A DNA stretch of 64,000 nucleotides. Origin: Prostheceraeus crozeri. Lineage: Eukaryota; Platyhelminthes; Polycladida; Euryleptidae. The stretch lies in assembly GCA_907163375.1 (NCBI GenBank), contig CAJQUW010003455.1:186001-250000 (forward strand). Direction: 5' to 3'. The position numbers were made by a program, and so were the translations under genes. The notes beneath the pieces are model-generated. The model made no database searches, was not told the DNA's origin, and saw nothing but the letters and a program-made list of their open reading frames with translations. Shown piece by piece: positions 50,253 through 62,930 of this stretch. Each line of letters opens with the position of its first letter. Position 1 is the first letter of the stretch.

Positions 50253-52258
50253 AGCCTAAGTACAAGTCATATCCTGACGGAAACTGCAGTTGTCTTAGAT
50301 GAAACTGAATTTGTTTTTACATCGTGAAGGGCATCAAATGACGCTCTATTACAGATTATAATGAAGGATAAAAAGGGAGAATGCACCAAAGATATCCTTC
50401 AACAGAAAATGAAAATGGTACTTAGACATTTTTAACTGCTGTATTGGAAAATGTAAAACCTTAAGTAGAATGAAATAAATGTCTTACTTCTAATTGCAGA
50501 TTATTGGTTCAATTAAGATGTTCCTATTCATATTAAAGTTCGAAACACTGGGAATTTTCAAAATATCAGTTGAGCAGATTGAATGAATCTTTAGCGGAAA
50601 GGTGCCAAATGCTCAGGAAGACTGTATTATCGCGCTTTATTGAAATCTAGAAATTTACAATCAACATAAATGCTAAGTGTTCGACTAACCTTGAGAGAAA
50701 ACTGTTCAGGAAAGAAAAATAATTTGTGTGGAAATGTATGTATAACGTACGTTCCAGGATAATTGTTAGGTCTATTGCCCAGTCCTTCTGACCGAGATAA
50801 ACAAACCTTTCAAGGCAGCTCATAAATATACTGAAATCCTTTGTTACCAGGTAAGCCTAATCTAATTGAATTAAAAACACGACACGGTATAAAAATTCGA
50901 AGGATCTAGGAAACGGAAGATACCAAAGTCAAACAACTACCCCAGTGGAGAATCGTGTAAATCATTAGTAACTTAAAGTCAAGAACGAATTAAGATAAAT
51001 TAATACTAACTAGATAGAGTAACCTACCCCAGTACAGAGTAGAACTGTATTACGAATAAAGGCCACCGACCCAACTTGAGGTGAGAAGGGAAATAAATCA
51101 AAACTTATCAATTTTTATTTTACAATCTAAGAACAAAAATGAGAGCTCATCATGGACTTGACGAGAAGCTAACTGAAAATTAACAAATGTTGAAAATTAA
51201 GAAACCCATGAAACTAAAATAAGTTTGCTATGTATGGAGTCATCAGGGAGGAACCATGTGGCTGCATGAAGCAAGGTTTCGATCCCTAACCTCCAGCCTA
51301 TACCACATGGCGGGGCCAGGCCAACCATATCGAATGCACGATAAGGAAGGTCTCTCCAAGACTGAAGAGATATAGCAAAAACCTAACCGAAAACAAAATT
51401 TTGGAATTTTTGAGGACAAAAGGAAGCAAAAGAATGTGGAAGAGGTTTTTAGTCTAACATACCAATAACGGAAGGTATCTGGCGGAGTGAAAAACAAACA
51501 AGCTTATAAACGAGGTACCTATTCCTCGGGAAGGACTTTATGCAAGAATTAGCTAGCGGATTAACCTTATAACCTCGACCTTTGACGATATTGAAAATAC
51601 CCTTAGCTCTTAATGTGAAATCGGAAGCATCAGATGAAATCCTAGCGAACCTGACGAGTTGGGCAGCAAAGATATGCCAGTGTTCAAAGGCATATTTCTC
51701 CCGGGGAAAGTGTATAGCACCACTTGGAAGTTGAACTCATCAACCTTATGGTATAAACCTCTGCAGTGTATAGGCCACCGGTAATCTAATAAATTTGTAT
51801 AAGATACGGTAGATAGACTATAGATTTGTATTTGCGGATACGAAGAGTTCCTGAAATTTATTAAAAACTCCCTAAAAGCTTTGATATAGTCGAACTATAC
51901 CTACGACGGATCATCAAAAGTTGATTGATTGTGAAAATCATGATCGATTGATCATTAATTCATGTCAACTATTATACAGAACCATAAATTTTGTTATGTT
52001 ATAAGGATATTAAATTTGATCTTACTAAAATCAATTTTAAATTTTATACTTATCTAAAATGATATTACTATCCTAAGAGACATTGTCATCATATTCATCA
52101 TCAATTAATTGAATCTCGCAAATTTCAATAGTTGAGTAGTAATGACACATACTACAAAAATACACATAGTAATTGTGTTGATAAAGCTTGTGTTTTCGAC
52201 ATGTCTAGGAAGTTAATATTATGTAACTAAGCATCCACATAGCTTACATTTTTTTCAG
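50253..52258. other. Non-coding stretch
   Basis: No supported gene. Confidence 0.4.
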
Positions 52259-52413
52259 ATGCCGCGTTAGTCAATTTTCCTGATACCACAAGGAAAGTTG
52301 TCGATCAAACAGTATCAACTTTTTTTAAGAATGCCTCCGACAGAGATGGAGGGAGAGACAAAAGAAGAAAAACAAAGAAAGAATTAGAAGAAGCCACCAT
52401 CCATCCATTTTGA
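52259..52413 (+). CDS. Possible terminal exon, product unknown
   Basis: A polypyrimidine tract and TTTTTCAG end at 52258. A frame then reads AALVNFPDTTRKVVDQTVST, FFKNASDRDGGRDKRRK and ELEEATIHPF before TGA at 52411-52413. The acceptor, the basic/acidic tail and the immediate stop look like a last exon of about 50 codons. I do not recognise the protein, and no upstream exon was found. Confidence 0.3.
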
Positions 52414-55400
52414 CTCCAATTTAGTCAAACTATTGTATTTTTAGAAATACATTTTGAACATTTGATTTGGAAATTAAGTAATTTTCTGTTAAAAAGTACG
52501 TGTACTTCTGGGTACAAAAGCAAACGCTCAGTCCAGTAATACGATAAAGAGACAACATGGGGATTTCCAAATTTCGATTGATGACATTGTCGGGATTGAA
52601 GATACCATTACCTTTTCGAAATATTCGCCTTGTGGTGCTCATTCTTTTGAACACTAATGATGAATCCTAACCCGTATGTATTCTACTGGTGTTCGGGCCC
52701 TAGAACTTCTGCTTTTAAAAAAACAGTAGAACACGGATAACTGGAACTCATTTTGCTCGTGTTGTTCGTGACTCGAGTTGAGAATATGTGATCAGCCACA
52801 TACGAATGCTTTCTGAAAGATTCGATACAAGCCTAGCGTCATGTACATAGATGTTTCGGTTAATGTATCCATGGAATGTTAAGTAGTCAGTCTATCTATG
52901 TATAACGAATTTGAGGGATAAGTGACAATAGCCATAGGAATAGCATATAGAATATTAAAAGGTGTATGTGCGTGAGATATGCGTGGCGATTCTCTTTCAC
53001 TAAAAGTGAAATAAAAAAAATGAATTGTCAAACGTCAGCTTGTGCATTCATGTTGACACATGACTTAATTCGACAAAACATTTTGAATTCAGTTCAAAAA
53101 TAATGATGTTTGAAAACTGCAGCTTTCTGTGTAAACTTGTAGCATTTTCTATATTTGTGTCACTTCTCTTTATCTAACTTTTCAGTCTCCAAGGATAAAA
53201 GAATAAATCTACTGATGTGAAGAAATGGATTCACAACTTGAATTGTGTAAGTAAATCTAATTAACTTGTTTGTTGAAAAATACGCTTCCGCTCTGTCTCT
53301 AAAATTCCAAAATCTTTCGCAATTGCAAAAATTGTGTACATTTGAGTATGCAACCAAAAGTTTTGGATGCGATTTTTCCCTTCTGTATTTTGTTTTGAAA
53401 GTTAATGGCATTTTTTTGCAACGTAAGATAAATGTAGATGATGACATAATTACATCAATATATTTAAATCTTCTGGTAAATAATACTTTACATGTTATTT
53501 TTCTTCTGGAAATTGATCAGAATTATTAAAGAGATTAGGCACCTGTAGCTAGGGTGTTATTTCGCTACCGGACTCGCGCAATACCCGTATTACCGGTCTG
53601 GACGAAGCTAGTTATTAACAACACAGTTCATGGCATTTATCCACGGTATTGAGGACATTTCAACTGCTTGACCATCAATCATCCACTGTTCAATACATAG
53701 ACGATAATTACCTACAGGAATCAAATATAAATCATCCCAACGTTCAAAAATTTCTATAGCAAGAGCGAAATGGACCATGCAATCGAAATACGAAGTGATA
53801 ATAAAGCGAAAGATGTATTTTGTAATGGAGTAGCTGATAACAAATAATACTAATGAAACAAACTAATAAATATGAAAATTTATGCTTCTGTATCACCTAC
53901 AATAATCTAGAACAAGAGGAAAAAATCCATTTCATACAATGTACGTATTAATAAATTTAATTCTTGGTTGAAAGCCATTTCAGGATGCATAACACATTTA
54001 AGGTGTGATGGTTACGACTGTTGCGTATTGTCGTACATAAATTTTCGTTTAAGTAGGGTGGCGGCCGAGCCCGGGCAGCCCAGGAATCGCCCTTAAATTT
54101 TAGCGAAATAGTCAATTAGCCCTTAAATACCCCGGGAATGTCATTTCGTCTCTAGGTTCAATGAACATGATTTCTTAACTTCAACCACTGTGACTATTAT
54201 TAAACCCACTATTTCTATTAAATGTCTTCGAATCCTGATTGATATGATAAAGTAAATATGCGTAACATCTGGATGGAATGTTCAAGACTTCATAAATTTG
54301 TTTCATTTCCTCATTATTGTCAATGATATCTGTGAAGTGATGGTTATGTCGCTGACGCATCGCTTATAGTGAATTCGCTAAAAGTTTTCCAAATAAGGAA
54401 TCGTTGCATTCTATATTCTAAATAGTCGTTTGCGCAATTGGGTTGACTATTATTCGTACATACAAGTATAAAGTCGCAATTAATCGACAAGGGTCGAAAA
54501 AATCGCTTTGATTTTTGTGTTTTATAATGTGCTTCCATGCAATTACGCAACAGACTCGTTATATGGCAAATTGTGCAGTCTCTAAATACATAATAAAAAA
54601 GTCAGATCTAAGTGATCGTCTATCTAACTCTATAAATTTCATCAGTTGAAAGATTTTTTTACAAAAGCACAACTTTTTGAGCAATAAATAATCTAAGTAA
54701 ATATATCACAATTCAACACTGAAGGTTGCTTATACACCTTCATCCACACTAAGTTGAGGATGATATCAGTCCAAAATCATGCCAACATAATTCTACCAGC
54801 GCTGCCACAGAGAAAAGACAGTCAATGGGTAAGCTAGGTGAGAGGTTGATGAATTTCGACAACCTCATAGTAAGCAATGACAGGAAGGCAACCCAAACCA
54901 AAGGGACTTATGTATAGACCATTGCTTCACCTTACTTTGTCTTGACTCGTCTTCTAGGCTTTTTTTTAGAAATTCAGTAATTTCTTGAGAGACACACACT
55001 TATTTCTAGCTATAAGACAATTCCGTTGAATGATATCACACTTTTCAACTAATGACTGAATGCAGCTTGGTGATTGAGAAATCATCAGCTCGAGTAGGGC
55101 AGAAAATGTTGGAGCTAGACACTACTGTAATCCCAAAAAGTTAGTGTACTTTGTCGTTTCAACAGGCACATTATCGTGCTTGAACGCTTCACATTCTACT
55201 ATAAAGCGAATCGGTATTTTAATTGTAACTGACTGATGTGATCGATAGTATTTTGTAATGTGTAAATATGTTGTAGGGCTATTCTTGTCACTGCCTCCGA
55301 ATGTTTTGATTTTACCAGCATTGGGTTATTCCCGTGATCAAGTCAGCATGCAGGACGTCGGCTGCCATTACAAGAAGCTTTATTTAAAATATGAGGTCGT

Positions 55401-55482
55401 GAATCGGGATTGAAATTTTTTTTCTAATATTTAAGGGGTGAGAATTTTCTACGGATTTGTATTAGTAATAGTTCGGCTTTAA
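52414..55482. other. Non-coding stretch
   Basis: No supported gene or element seen. Confidence 0.4.
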
Positions 55483-55486
55483 TTAA

Positions 55487-55644
55487 CCCTTTCGCGACTA
55501 AAGTGAAATTACTTCCATTGTCCGAAGTCACCATGACGTGCTATGCACGCACAATTTAAATGGTCTCTATTGAGGTCTTCCCAATCATGGTGACTTTGAA
55601 CAATTCATGTATGACGTGCTCTGCACGCATTGGTCGCGAAAGGG
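55487..55644. mobile_element. 158-bp piggyBac-type MITE
   Basis: Ends CCCTTTCGCGAC (55487-55498) and GTCGCGAAAGGG (55633-55644) are exact complements. The left flank is TTAA (55483-55486) and the right flank TAAG (55645-55648), a decayed TTAA. Within it ATGACGTGCTATGCACGCA is repeated with one change, and CACCATGA has an inverted partner. TTAA flanks with CCC...GGG ends are the piggyBac signature. Confidence 0.85.
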
Positions 55645-55648
55645 TAAG

Positions 55649-56389
55649 TATTATTTTGTTGGCCTTTTTGGGCCTCCTTGAAATGTGAATTTCCGCCGGA
55701 AACACGTTCTTCCCTTCTCAACCCTGTTTGGCAACAAGTCGCAAACTTTGAAGATAAGTCACAGGTTCGAATGTTTCACTACATGGTTGTTTTGGATGTG
55801 TAAGTAAACCATCTTGCGGTACGTTGTTATTTATTTCAGCTAAAGTAGAAATCATTTTAAATTAAATATCAAATTCATCGGACTTTCTGCTTTAACGGTA
55901 TGTTGTCCACCCTGGGAAAATGTGTTGTCGATTAACTTGTTGCTGTTGTAAAATGTTGGAATGATAAAATATAAAAATAGTTTCGATTAATTATCACCTT
56001 CTTTCATCTTACAATAAATTAATTCTCATTTCTGTGTCATTTCTCTATTATGTGTCGTTAGAGCTCTACATGATGTATGTTTTACATCATTGTTCACAGT
56101 TTGTCTGCGTTTTTCTATCTTAATTCGCTTATAATGTATTTTTGTTGGTTTCAGACATCAAAATTTAGGAGCAGAATATAATGAACCTCATCTACGATAG
56201 TTTTGAATACCACTGGATATGATTGTTATTATCCATTGTATTCAAGATTTAAACTTGTTTGAGGTACAATCAACCTGAATCCCGATGTCTACGTTTACAA
56301 AATTGACTCAATCTAGGTAAGTTTTCATCATCTGAGTAGTTGTTATTGCTTATTACATGTGGTTCGGTAAAGGCAAGCAAACGCAGATC
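55649..56389. other. Non-coding stretch
   Basis: No gene or clear element seen. Confidence 0.4.
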
Positions 56390-56565
56390 TCGCGGACTGG
56401 ATTCGGTCACCACAAATCGACCCGCTACATACGGTCAATACACTACGGGCCGAAATCGACCAGCCGAACCCGGGCCGACTTAAGGGCGTCCGGAAACGTC
56501 GCGTTTGGGCCGAAATTGTTTGCCGACTTCGGCCCAGACTTTGGCCGACTTTCCGTTTGCACAGG
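56390..56565. mobile_element. GGCCGA/TTCGGC-rich MITE with CGTTTGCACAGG end
   Basis: A GC-rich block of GGCCGAAAT/CTTCGGCC words ends CGTTTGCACAGG at 56554-56565, the complement of 20261-20272. A degenerate version of the same terminus is near 56383. The open frame read through it is a by-product of composition. Confidence 0.6.
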
Positions 56566-56585
56566 GATTGACTCACTTGTTTCAG

Positions 56586-56842
56586 GATTTTCCGACTCAA
56601 CCACTTCCAATGATTTACAAAATGCCCGAATGCAATTTCCTGTTTCATCCGCGGAAAGAATTGCTGGTTATGTTAATGAAGAATCTGACACAGCAATGGA
56701 AATCAACATGTACGGAAATGATCTCGATGTTATTACGGCACTATTCCGTGACCTGATGGAAACCGAGATCCATTCCAAATGTAACAGTTGTGGCACGTCT
56801 ATATACATCATACGATGCACCGTTATCAATCATAAATTTGAA
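56586..56842 (+). CDS. Exon-like stretch with CxxC motif, product unknown
   Basis: A TTGTTTCAG acceptor ends at 56585 and a GTAAGT donor starts at 56843, bounding 257 bp open in one frame. It reads FSDSTTSNDLQNARMQFPVS, then ITALFRDLMETEIHSKCNSC and GTSIYIIRC. The Cys pairs (CNSC...C) suggest a zinc ribbon, as seen in some host and transposon proteins. No neighbouring exon was recognised; the GC-rich MITE ends 20 bp upstream of the exon and may have landed in its intron. Confidence 0.4.
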
Positions 56843-59800
56843 GTAAGTGACTTTTCACATGATTAGTTATCGTTCTAGCCTTTTGACTGATATAGCAAGA
56901 ATTACAATTACAGATATTTGCGCATGCATCTGAAACTGTCAGGCTTCAGGCGAAAAACAGATTGGATAAAATGGTTACCAGAGCATGTTCATATGCCGCT
57001 TGTTCATGTGTTCGTCAGTTGAGTATGCATTCATTACACTGTAATTGAAAGCATATCACGGGAACCTGCTGAAATTGCTGCTATCTTAACGGTAAAAAAT
57101 ACGTCTGGGGTCTCGGAGACCCTATTTGAAATTTCAATTGCGAATGTGACAGCTCATACTATTGCACGTTTGATCTAGGCTACAGTGGTCATCAAAACTT
57201 CGAAAAGATGAAGATAAGTTTCAGATGTAATTGTAAAATGTTTTATCATTTATTTGATGTCCAACACATCGTCGGACCATGGATAGCTGAAACAGCACTT
57301 TCACCATTTTAATTGAAGGTCTTGCTTGTCTCTGATGAAACGGAATCGTTTGTTTGATGTTTTTACACGAAAAATCAACAATAAATGTACTTTAATTAAT
57401 TGGTATTTTCCCACGAACTAATACATAAAAAAACCAGCAAGCCCAATATGTCGAGTCATAAAATTAAGTACATTTGGTAAACAAATTGAAAATATGTTCA
57501 TCGGTGAATCCTTTGAAGATGATATGTGGGAACTTATTGATAAAGAAAAACGGTTTTATGTAGATTTAGTTGGAAATCTGTCATGCCTAGTCAATGTCAT
57601 GTCATTGAGGCTGGTGCAGCATTTGTGTTCATTAAAGTATAGGAGTCAATGAGCAGAGAGAAATGTAATATCAGAATTAAATCTACAGAATTGCAGATTT
57701 AGAGAGTTGGAGATGATTTTTTGTTCGCATAAACACTTAACCAGACTGTTTAATAAGATGTTCCATCAAGAGATCTTAAATGACAGTACACATTACATTT
57801 AAAATTACATCATCATTGCAACTGTGTGAAAATGGACGTGTTATTGAGCGAGGTCTAACATACAAGGAATTTTTTGACATCTACAAAAAGTGAATTCCCA
57901 TGAGGAATAAAATTTCAAGCATATAAATTGACCATCAGTCAGTTGCCAATAAGAACTCACAAAGACTTCAGTAAATAATAGAACATTGATGCGATATGCG
58001 GCTACTTATATTTACGTTACATTGGCAGTTGTCCTGACAGAAACTGAAGTCATATTTTACTAATACATGCATGTATTTCTATTACTATAGAAAATGTAAA
58101 ATAATTAATTATGTGATGTAGGCACTCATGTGGAAATGCATGAAATGTGCTGCATGTTTTACGATTTCATTAGTAATGCGGTCTCGGTAGAACTTGAAAT
58201 GAGAACCTCACTGATATGAGATTTCTACGCTTCATTGATGAATTAATTCTTACAATAATATTCAACTTGCGTTCTGGTAATTGGAAGAGGTAATATTTAA
58301 TTGCTATAAGAAAATGAGTGAATGGCGCCATGGTTATTGGCATCCAAACTTCAGCTTTGGCATTCACTCAAAGGCGTAATGAACTATTGTTGCGAAGAAG
58401 AAAATAACTAGAGCCATGCTATCGACCTCGGGAGGCGCAGGACGCCGAAGGCCCGTCGTGGTTTTTGTAATAAATTTTAACGAATAGACCGAAATTTTTC
58501 TGTTTTCCCGGTTGTGTTCAATCAATATGACTTCCATTGAAAAACGTGCAGTGTCCCGGAGACTGGTCAATTGTGTGTACGGTAACTAGAGATAAAAAGT
58601 CTTTTTTTTCATTGTGGTATGATCTACTTTTGCTCGATTATTATGGACGCTGACGTTCACACGATCAAAACTGATACTTTGATCTAAATAATACTAGATC
58701 CGATTCTTAGCTGTGAACTTCTATTCAGGAAGAGTTCAACTTATCATGAACATCCGAAGTGTATCTTTCCTTTCCATGATAGAAGGGTAGTGGAAATACA
58801 TAACACGTAACCCCTGAGGGTCAAATTGGGGTGATTACCAGCACCACACACAAACACACTCACACACGCGCAATCACCCACAGTTGACTGATTCCATATG
58901 AATTTAAGCAATTCAACGATTAGTTCGACAGTAAGACGGCGATCATGGATGCCGCGATGTGAAAAAAGATTAGAAACACTATTTTGCATGGTCATCAACC
59001 TTCCCGAGACTATCTGAGACTATAAATTTATTAAATATTTATAAACTCTTGTTAATTTAGGTTTTATTTATAAGCGCTTATTTTGATAGATAGGAATTTA
59101 ATAAACTTTTTAAATTGTTATGTCACTTAACAAAATTTATGAGGACTTTATAAATTACTTGTAAAGTATAGCTTTTAGATTTATTAAATTGTTTACATTT
59201 TTTTCTTGATTTTGATAAGTGCTTGCTTTAGTTTATAAATTAAACCTCATGCCAGCAGCCGAAAATATAATCTGATAATATTGAAACCCTCTAATAAGAT
59301 TTATTGCTTTTGAAACCATCTAGACATATTTACTTTAGACCACCGTTATAATCAGATTTTAAATATTAAAATGTAATATAAATACATACGGTACTATGTG
59401 ACACAAGAAACAGATTGGAGGATATTGTCCGAGAAAAAATAACTTAGTTAACTTAGTAGCAGTCCAAATAATGCAGATTATACTTAGGAATAACTTGATA
59501 CTATTGATGAAACTAACTAAGCGCTATAATAAGCGCATGTTACATAGATTTAAATTTAATTATACTGTAATTTTCAATTAGCTCTATCAACTTTTTCCTT
59601 TGAAGTATCCGTACCACTTGCATGTCATCTTATCGTACTGAAACTGTTTGTGTCTTATGGGCTTCCTGTGCCTGTTAATGATACATATAGTACTAAATAT
59701 ACAAAGGAAATGTGAGCAGAAGGTGTTAACCATAGACATCAGATTTAACAATATTTGTTAAACATTAAATAATTTCTTTGCCTTTACAAATTAAGAACAT

Positions 59801-60775
59801 CAGAAACGGCGGCAATTTCAATTTCCACATTGTTGTTAACTGTGGAGGACGTACATGTATCTGCGGGAATTCATCAAAATCGTGAGGTGAGACCTTACCT
59901 TGCGAAGCTATGGCCCTGTTTGTTAGCTAAAGTGAAGCCGATTTAATTTTTCAACCGGTATGATCTTTTCGAGCAATTGATTGCTTTAGGACAGAAATCT
60001 ATTGTTAAGACAGCATTAATCAAATTGGTTGAAAAACTAAATCGGCATAATTTGGGTTAATGAACGGGATCTATGAATACAGTGTATAAATAACTATACA
60101 TGAAATTCGATGCTTAAAAAATTATGTTGTTTGAATTCATTTCATTTTAATTAATAACGAATATTAAGTGGACAAATGTCCATATTATGGCGGATTATAT
60201 TTCCATTGAATTATTAGTGAATCAATCACTGTTTTACATATGCTTTGAATCGCCAACAAAATACATATCATATGCTATCTTATGATATCACTTACTTACT
60301 TTTACTATCTCCTTTTCGCCTTATATCTTTCATTTATTGATTCAAATTCTCATCAATCAACTGATTTAATAAAACTTTTCTTAGTTCAGAGAACATTAAA
60401 TCACCTGTTCAATTTAATATAAGAACATTATATTATATATAATATAGGCCCTATATTATAAAATTTACGGGACTGTACGATAGTGATGCGACGTGTAGCA
60501 TTGATTTTTTCATACTGATAGAAAACGTTATTAATACGTGATATTTACGGTATTATATTGGTAGAATTTACCAGTTTATTTGTTTGTTCTTGTTCGGAGT
60601 ATCTAACTTGAGTGACAGGAAATGCCAATGAGCGCGCGAAATCTCACTCTAACTGGGGCGTCATATGTCGGCCTATACTCGAGTAATCTAACTTGAAGAC
60701 GTTTATTTAAGGTCTGATTCGTAGAGGGATGAAGAGCTATCTCGGTTTAACGACGAAGTTGGACAATTCAACCCA
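56843..60775. other. Non-coding stretch
   Basis: No supported gene. A (CA)-rich microsatellite lies at 58843-58871 and an AT palindrome (ATATTATATATAATAT) near 60430. Confidence 0.4.
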
Positions 60776-61191
60776 TTAATGACGGTTGGCAGGATTTCCT
60801 GCCAAATTGTTTTTCACATGTGGTTCACATAAAAAGCTATTTGTAAAGACAAAATTTATATACTTTTGTATGGTTTATGTCTACTAATGCATCGAAACTA
60901 TTTCAATGGGTATTTGGCATTTTTTCTAAGAAGGTATAAATTTTAAGCAAAATCACAAAATCTAAAAATCTCAAGACCATGAATTCGAAATGCATCTCTA
61001 TGTTAGCAAGATGTACTATATGCAAACGAAAAACAGCGCAACGCATGACTCATAATCTGTCCTCATCACAGATAGTGATGAAGGTCACCAAAGATATCTA
61101 ACAATTAGTCACATGCTACTTTTTCAAAGTGGCAGCTTTTCCTGCCAATCAATCGTCACTTGAGTGAACGTGCGGTGCTGTACGCGGTGAA
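60776..61191. other. Upstream region of piggyBac remnant with TTGGCAGGA palindrome
   Basis: CCCATTAATGACGG at about 60773 is followed by a 9-bp-arm inverted repeat, TTGGCAGGA and TCCTGCCAA, around TT. A related GGCAGCTTTTCCTGCCAA lies at about 61132. The CCC start and the position upstream of the gene fit a piggyBac terminus, but no clear TTAA or right end was found. Confidence 0.35.
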
Positions 61192-62081
61192 ATGCCTCTA
61201 AAACAAAAACTAAGTATTGACGGCGCCTTGGATATTATACTCAACAGCGATATTGATAGTGATGATGACTCAAGTCCCGAAATTATTATTGAGCTTGAAC
61301 AACCTATTGAGCGACCAGACGCGATTTCTGATGAAGACATTGACCAATCCGATGACGAATTTGCAGGCGACGTCGAACATCTACCTGGTCGTATCTTGAG
61401 GAGCGCAGGCAATATAAGCAATATTGATACTAATCCAACTTGCTCCGGAGATACTACTGCCCCTATTTTGATCAAGAAAAAGAAATCATCTGAGTATAAT
61501 TGGTCAAAGGATCCTGCCAAGCAATCAATTACGCTGCAAGACACTTTGTCGACGAGTGCAGGACTTGACGCCCACAATCACCCTATCATACCTTTCAGGA
61601 GTTTTTTGATGTTGAGATGGTGGAGCTTATTACAAGGGAGTCAAACAGGTATGCGAGAATGCGAGTATGGAATTATCCTGATCTACAGATGGATGACATA
61701 TTATTATATTCAGGAGTAATCATATTCCCCGGATACCAACTTCCGAGACGTCGAATGTATTGGGAGCAAAAGGAGGACTGTGACGTTTCTTTTATCGTGA
61801 AAAATATTCGACGTGATAGCTACGAGAGGATTCACAAATCCTTACATTTCTCAAACAATTCGGAAATGGATGATGACCGTTTATTCAAAGTAAGACCCAT
61901 ATTTGATATCGCAAACAAAAATTTCAAGAAACTCCCAGTAAACAATGTCTTATCCATTGACGAGCAGATGCTGAAATCTTCGGCCGTCATTCCGCAAAGC
62001 AATTCATAAGAGGGAAGCCAGTTCAATATGGATTCAAAAATTGGTCGATCTGTTCTCCTGAAGCACTTACATTCACTCTGT
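61192..62081 (+). pseudogene. piggyBac transposase, truncated
   Basis: ATG at 61192. The acidic N-terminus (SDIDSDDDSSPEIIIELEQP) leads into EYNWSKDPAKQS. The frame shifts near 61590-61617 and continues EMVELITRESNRYARM, SGVIIFPGYQLPRRRMYW, DSYERIHKSLHFSNN, FKVRPIFDIANKNFKKLP and VLSIDEQM, which holds the first catalytic Asp of the DDE_Tnp_1_7 fold. A further shift near 61995 gives FIRGKPVQYGFKNWSICSPE, then a stop at about 62080. The rest of the core (second and third Asp) and the C-terminal Cys-rich domain are missing, so it is inactive. Confidence 0.9.
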
Positions 62082-62373
62082 AATACTCCATTCCCTACGT
62101 AACATTTATTTTACTCTTGACATTCATACTTTTTTTCAATAGTTAAGACTCTCGTCACAATGAAGATAAAATCAAGTAGCGACTCAATTCCATTGATCCG
62201 AGTGCATCTATCCATATTGTGAAAATGATCTTTAAAGTATAATGTTGCATACACGTAAATAATTGTGCTGCATTTATATTTTGTATTAGATGGTGATTCT
62301 GCAAATTTTCAAATAGGCCTATATGTGTCTCATGCCTTTGTATATGATCGTAGATGATGTATACTGCCGTGTT

Positions 62374-62560
62374 AAGGTAAAAAGCCGTAACTGCATTTTT
62401 GTCAAAATTGAGTTATTATTACAGATGATGTTCTCAGGTAATTCTACATCTTATACTCAATTGAAATAGTCGTATGTCTTTTAGTTTTGAAAAAAAGGCA
62501 ACATTCTGTTAGCCGTATCTGCTTGACCAGCAAGTCTGACAAGGTAAAAAGCCGTAACTG
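62374..62560 (+). repeat. 20-bp direct repeat AAGGTAAAAAGCCGTAACTG
   Basis: Exact copies at 62374-62393 and 62541-62560. They lie upstream of the next transposase-like gene, similar in layout to the subterminal repeats at 164-595. Confidence 0.8.
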
Positions 62561-62930
62561 TAAATTATTGCAGCATGCTATTGCAAACAAACGCTGTTTG
62601 TTATACATGAATCCACATGTACATTGACGGCAAGTCTACATATAGTTCACGTGCTTCCATTCCAATTGCTATGTCACGACGAGTGGGTCATTGTTCGATA
62701 TCTACAATGAGGACAAGTTTCTGATGTCTAATGATAACGCATTGTGATATGGAAGATCTGTCAGTCATTATCTATGGCATGTCTGAAATCCCGCATTGCA
62801 ATGGGGAGCTTATCGAACGACTGTTGACATTGTTTTCTGCACACTGATTGGTTGGTGGTTGATCATGATGATGTTGTATACTTTAATATCTTTCTGTGTT
62901 GTTCACATACCTAGAGGAGACGTCGACGGT

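Noticed and set aside
51240..51320. Second SINE or tRNA-like sequence (GGTTTCGATCCC)
   Set aside because: A B-box-like word without a matching A box at the right distance.
56357..56560. N-terminal part of the open frame upstream of the 56.6-kb exon
   Set aside because: It lies in the GGCCGA-rich repeat and precedes a good splice acceptor, so it is unlikely to be coding.
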